Source of the DNA: Eubacterium sp. An11
GTDB taxonomy: Bacteria; Bacillota; Clostridia; Lachnospirales; Lachnospiraceae
Assembly: GCF_002161065.1 (NCBI RefSeq)
Contig: NZ_NFLV01000033.1
Span: forward strand, 1 to 35,000
Reading direction: 5' to 3'
Length of the DNA stretch: 35,000 nt
Shown here one piece after another: positions 32,518 through 35,000 of the stretch (within the stretch, counting starts at the first letter, position 1; each line of letters opens with the position of its first letter). The notes beneath the pieces are model-generated. The model saw only the letters and a program-made list of their open reading frames with translations. It had not been told where the DNA came from and ran no database searches. Made by a program: the position numbers and the translations under genes.

Positions 32518-32555
32518 GGGCCGGAGGTCCGGTGGAAAAAGATATCAGATTAAAA

Positions 32556-32591
32556 AACTATTTATTTTTACATTTGTAAAAATAAATAGTT
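32556..32591. repeat. 36-base AT-rich perfect palindrome
   Basis: AACTATTTATTTTTACA (32556-32572) and TGTAAAAATAAATAGTT (32575-32591) are perfectly complementary with a 2-base spacer. On the minus strand six T follow, so it has terminator shape against minus-strand transcription, but no minus-strand gene is near. It could equally be a protein-binding site about 70 bases upstream of the transketolase promoter. Confidence 0.6.
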
Positions 32592-32660
32592 AAAAAATCA
32601 ATAATAAACTAAAAATTAAGATGAAAAATGAAAAAAAGTAAACATAATATTCTGTTTCTG

Positions 32661-32689
32661 TTGACAACAGAAGTGGTATCCGATATAAT
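32661..32689 (+). promoter_or_regulatory. Consensus promoter for the transketolase genes
   Basis: TTGACA (32661-32666), 17 bases, TATAAT (32684-32689): both hexamers are exact sigma-A consensus, so strong constitutive expression is expected. A second, extended -10 (TGGTATACT, about 32741-32750) lies closer to the gene. With the terminator at 32472 and the palindrome this fills the 410-base gap 32428-32837. Confidence 0.85.
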
Positions 32690-32837
32690 TTAACAAAATG
32701 AAAGATTATTTTTATGGATGTGGCGCATGTTTACCGGGAATATGGTATACTGATGTACAACAAGTATTTCGGGAATGTCGGTTTCTCTTTTGAAAGAAAT
32801 GGAGCCGTCTTCCTCACACGAAGAAAGGTGGATGAAT

Positions 32838-33668
32838 ATGAATGAGCTTCAGCTGAAACAGACAGCAAATGAAGTCCGTAAATGGATTGTTACGGCAGTC
32901 TACAACGCAAAGGCAGGACATCCGGGAGGATCTCTTTCTGCTGCAGATATGTTTACCTATCTGTATTTCGAGGAGATGAACATCGATCCGGCGAATCCGG
33001 ATGATCCGGACAGAGACCGCTTTGTGTTGTCCAAAGGACATACAGCACCGGGACTGTATTCTGCTCTGGCCCTCAGAGGATATTTTCCGGTGGAAGATTT
33101 AAAGACCCTTCGTCATCTGGGTTCTTATCTGCAGGGACATCCATGTATGCAGCATATTCCGGGTGTGGATATGTCTTCCGGTTCTCTGGGACAGGGCATT
33201 TCCGCAGCGGTAGGTATGGCTCTTTCCGCAAAGATCCGTGGAAAAGATTATCGTACTTACACTTTGCTGGGTGATGGTGAGATTGAAGAAGGACAGGTTT
33301 GGGAGGCTTCCATGTTTGCCGGAGCCAACCATCTGGATAATCTGGTGGTGATTGTTGATAATAACGGACTGCAGATTGATGGTAATATTGCGGATGTCTG
33401 CTCCCCATATCCGATTGATGAGAAGTTTAAGGCATTTAATTTCCATGTGATCAATATTGACGGACATGATTTTAAACAGATTGCAGATGCTCTGAAGGAA
33501 GCCCGCGAGACAAAGGGATGCCCTACAGCTATTATCATGAAAACGGTAAAAGGTAAAGGAGTTTCCTACATGGAGAATCAGGCAGGATGGCACGGCAAGG
33601 CTCCGAATGAAGAAGAATACAAGATCGCAATGGAAGATTTGGAAAAGGTAGGTGCAGCATTATGTTAG
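32838..33668 (+). CDS. Transketolase, N-terminal (TPP-binding) subunit
   Basis: The 276-residue protein is the N-terminal half of a split transketolase, which moves two-carbon units between sugar phosphates in the non-oxidative pentose phosphate pathway. It has the thiamine-diphosphate motif GDGEIEEGQVWEA ... DNN, the early KAGHPGGSLSAADM block, and GSLGQGISAAVGMA. I start at 32838: AAAGGTGG ends six bases before it; the ATG at 32832 is too close and 32775 has no site. The stop overlaps the start of the next gene by seven bases (ATGTTAG), indicating translational coupling and equal subunit supply. Confidence 0.95.
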   Translation: MNELQLKQTANEVRKWIVTAVYNAKAGHPGGSLSAADMFTYLYFEEMNIDPANPDDPDRDRFVLSKGHTAPGLYSALALRGYFPVEDLKTLRHLGSYLQGHPCMQHIPGVDMSSGSLGQGISAAVGMALSAKIRGKDYRTYTLLGDGEIEEGQVWEASMFAGANHLDNLVVIVDNNGLQIDGNIADVCSPYPIDEKFKAFNFHVINIDGHDFKQIADALKEARETKGCPTAIIMKTVKGKGVSYMENQAGWHGKAPNEEEYKIAMEDLEKVGAALC

Positions 33669-34603
33669 AGGGAAAGAAGATTGCAACCCGTGAGAGCTAC
33701 GGCAACGCTTTAGTGGAATTAGGAAAAGTTAATGATCAGGTTGTAGTACTGGATGCTGACCTGGCAGGCGCAACGAAGACCGGAACTTTCAAGAAAGCCT
33801 TTCCGGAGCGCTTTTTCGACTGCGGTATTGCAGAGTGCAACATGGCAGGTATCGCAGCTGGTCTTGCGACCACAGGCATGATTCCTTTTATGAGCAGCTT
33901 TGCCATGTTTGCGGCAGGACGTGCTTATGAGCAGATCCGCAATTCTATCGGTTATCCGCATCTGAATGTGAAGATCGGCGCCACCCATGCCGGAATTTCT
34001 GTAGGTGAAGACGGCGCTACACATCAGTGTAATGAAGATATTGCTTTAATGCGTACGATCCCGGGAATGGTAGTGATTTCTCCGTCTGATGATGTAGAAG
34101 CAAGAGCGGCAGTCAAAGCAGCGGCAGAATATGTGGGACCAGTTTACCTTCGGTTCGGACGTCTGGCAGCACCTGTGATCAATGATAACCCGGATTATAA
34201 GTTTGAGATTGGCAAAGGTATCGTGTTAAGAGAAGGCACAGATATTACTCTGATTGCCACCGGATTGATGGTTGGATATACACTGGAAGCGGCAGAGATG
34301 CTGGCGAAAGATGGTATCAGCGCAAAAGTCATCAATATCCATACCATTAAACCGCTGGATACAGATCTCGTTGTATCAGCAGCAAAAGAGACAGGAAAGG
34401 TAGTGACTGTGGAGGAACACTCTGTCATTGGAGGATTGGGCGGAGCGGTCTGCGAGGCTCTTTCCGAACAGTGCCCGGTTCCGGTAAAACGTATCGGCGT
34501 CAACGATGAATATGGACAGTCCGGTCCGGCAGTGGAATTACTGCATCATTATAAACTGGACGCAGAGGGTATTTACGGACAGATCAAAGAGTTTCTTGTC
34601 TGA
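33662..34603 (+). CDS. Transketolase, C-terminal (pyrimidine-binding) subunit
   Basis: The 313-residue protein supplies the pyrimidine-binding and C-terminal domains of the split transketolase. Visible motifs are FFDCGIAECNMAGIAAGLA (containing the glutamate that activates the thiamine ring), SFAMFAAGRAYEQIRNS and GVSxxEDGATHQ-type GISVGEDGATHQ. The C-terminal domain has VTVEEHSVIGGLGGAV. It overlaps the N-terminal subunit gene. A 1-deoxyxylulose-5-phosphate synthase-like role is unlikely because the halves match transketolase motifs. Confidence 0.95.
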   Translation: MLEGKKIATRESYGNALVELGKVNDQVVVLDADLAGATKTGTFKKAFPERFFDCGIAECNMAGIAAGLATTGMIPFMSSFAMFAAGRAYEQIRNSIGYPHLNVKIGATHAGISVGEDGATHQCNEDIALMRTIPGMVVISPSDDVEARAAVKAAAEYVGPVYLRFGRLAAPVINDNPDYKFEIGKGIVLREGTDITLIATGLMVGYTLEAAEMLAKDGISAKVINIHTIKPLDTDLVVSAAKETGKVVTVEEHSVIGGLGGAVCEALSEQCPVPVKRIGVNDEYGQSGPAVELLHHYKLDAEGIYGQIKEFLV

Positions 34604-34722
34604 GCAGTTTCTGTATCATTGTAACGATTGAGAAGTATTGAAAATGTTTACTGTATTTGGAAAGGAGGAAGAAACCGAAGACTGCAAGGTAAAGCAGAAG
34701 GAAAGGTTTTTATAAAATAACG

Positions 34723-35000
34723 ATGAAAATAGGCATTGGAAATGATCATGCGGCTTTGGAGATGAAGCTGCAGATTAAAGAATTCCTGGAGGAAATGGGA
34801 CATGAAGTTGTAGATTATGGTACGCACACTTCCGAAAGCTGCGATTATCCTGTGTACGGAGCAAAAGTGGCAAAGGCAGTGGCTTCCGGTGAAGTGGAAC
34901 AGGGAATCCTTATCTGTGGAACCGGTGTCGGTATCTCTCTCGCTGCGAATAAAGTAAAAGGTATTCGTTGTGTTGTGTGCAGCGAGCCGTATTCTGCAAA
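34723..35000 (+). CDS. rpiB: Ribose-5-phosphate isomerase B, 5' part (cut by window end)
   Basis: The first 92 codons are present and continue past the window. The start MKIGIGNDHAALEMK, then DYGTHTSESCDYP and the GILICGTGVGISLAANK block with the family's conserved cysteine, identify the RpiB/LacAB family. RpiB interconverts ribose-5-phosphate and ribulose-5-phosphate, supplying the transketolase encoded just upstream. The ATG at 34723 is the only in-frame start after a stop at 34690. Its ribosome site is weak (AAGGAAAGG ending 16 bases away), whereas a stronger AAAGGAGG at 34662-34671 region has no start codon at the right distance. A lacA/lacB-type galactose-6-phosphate isomerase is less likely in this context. 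Confidence 0.92.
   Translation, partial: MKIGIGNDHAALEMKLQIKEFLEEMGHEVVDYGTHTSESCDYPVYGAKVAKAVASGEVEQGILICGTGVGISLAANKVKGIRCVVCSEPYSA

Overview
The window looks like a chromosomal segment of a low-to-mid GC, spore-forming Clostridia, most likely Lachnospiraceae (Blautia/Ruminococcus-like). The clues are strong Shine-Dalgarno sites, a YyaC-type sporulation protein, a Lachnospiraceae-type IS1182 transposase, BspA-like and Big_2 surface proteins, a split transketolase, and a rel-MBL-hemZ-aspS cluster. The family assignment is inference; no 16S or tRNA gene is present.

Layout. (1) 1-3.9 kb, housekeeping: a small conserved hypothetical gene (minus), cysK and serC (serine/cysteine metabolism), and a YyaC-like gene (minus). 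(2) 4.1-6.9 kb, an envelope pair: a membrane-anchored LysM protein whose cytoplasmic N-terminus looks like a catalytically dead JAMM/MPN domain, then a single-pass DUF5711-like protein. (3) 6.92-8.61 kb: a complete IS1182-family element inserted between the DUF5711-like gene and its intrinsic terminator. (4) 8.8-25.2 kb, a secreted-protein island: an Fn3-like surface protein, a large XRE-type regulator, a BspA leucine-rich-repeat protein, a triple-PPC-domain protein, a 1220-residue CHAP/ricin/Big_2 protein, and two small Fn3-tailed proteins. The segment from 13.2 to 22.7 kb is bracketed by two direct copies of one module: the C-terminal remnant of an Rpn-type nuclease/transposase gene, a terminator, and a promoter with a TGTCACA direct repeat. 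(5) 25.4-32.4 kb, one probable operon: rel (ppGpp), an MBL-fold hydrolase, hemZ, an HD-GYP protein and aspS. (6) 32.7-35 kb, pentose phosphate genes: split transketolase tktA/tktB-type halves behind a consensus promoter, then the start of rpiB, cut by the window edge.

How they fit together: the flanks are ordinary metabolism and stringent-response genes. The island encodes exported proteins that all end in lysine-rich beta-sandwich modules (Big_2 or Fn3-like) and lack an LPXTG motif, which suggests a shared non-sortase way of attaching to the wall. The two duplicated promoter modules would put the BspA/PPC/CHAP cluster and the downstream Fn3 pair under common control. The most unusual items are the pseudo-JAMM LysM protein, the bracketing duplicated module with its operator-like repeats, the structured leader before the BspA gene, and the near-identical Big_2 tails shared by two otherwise unrelated proteins.
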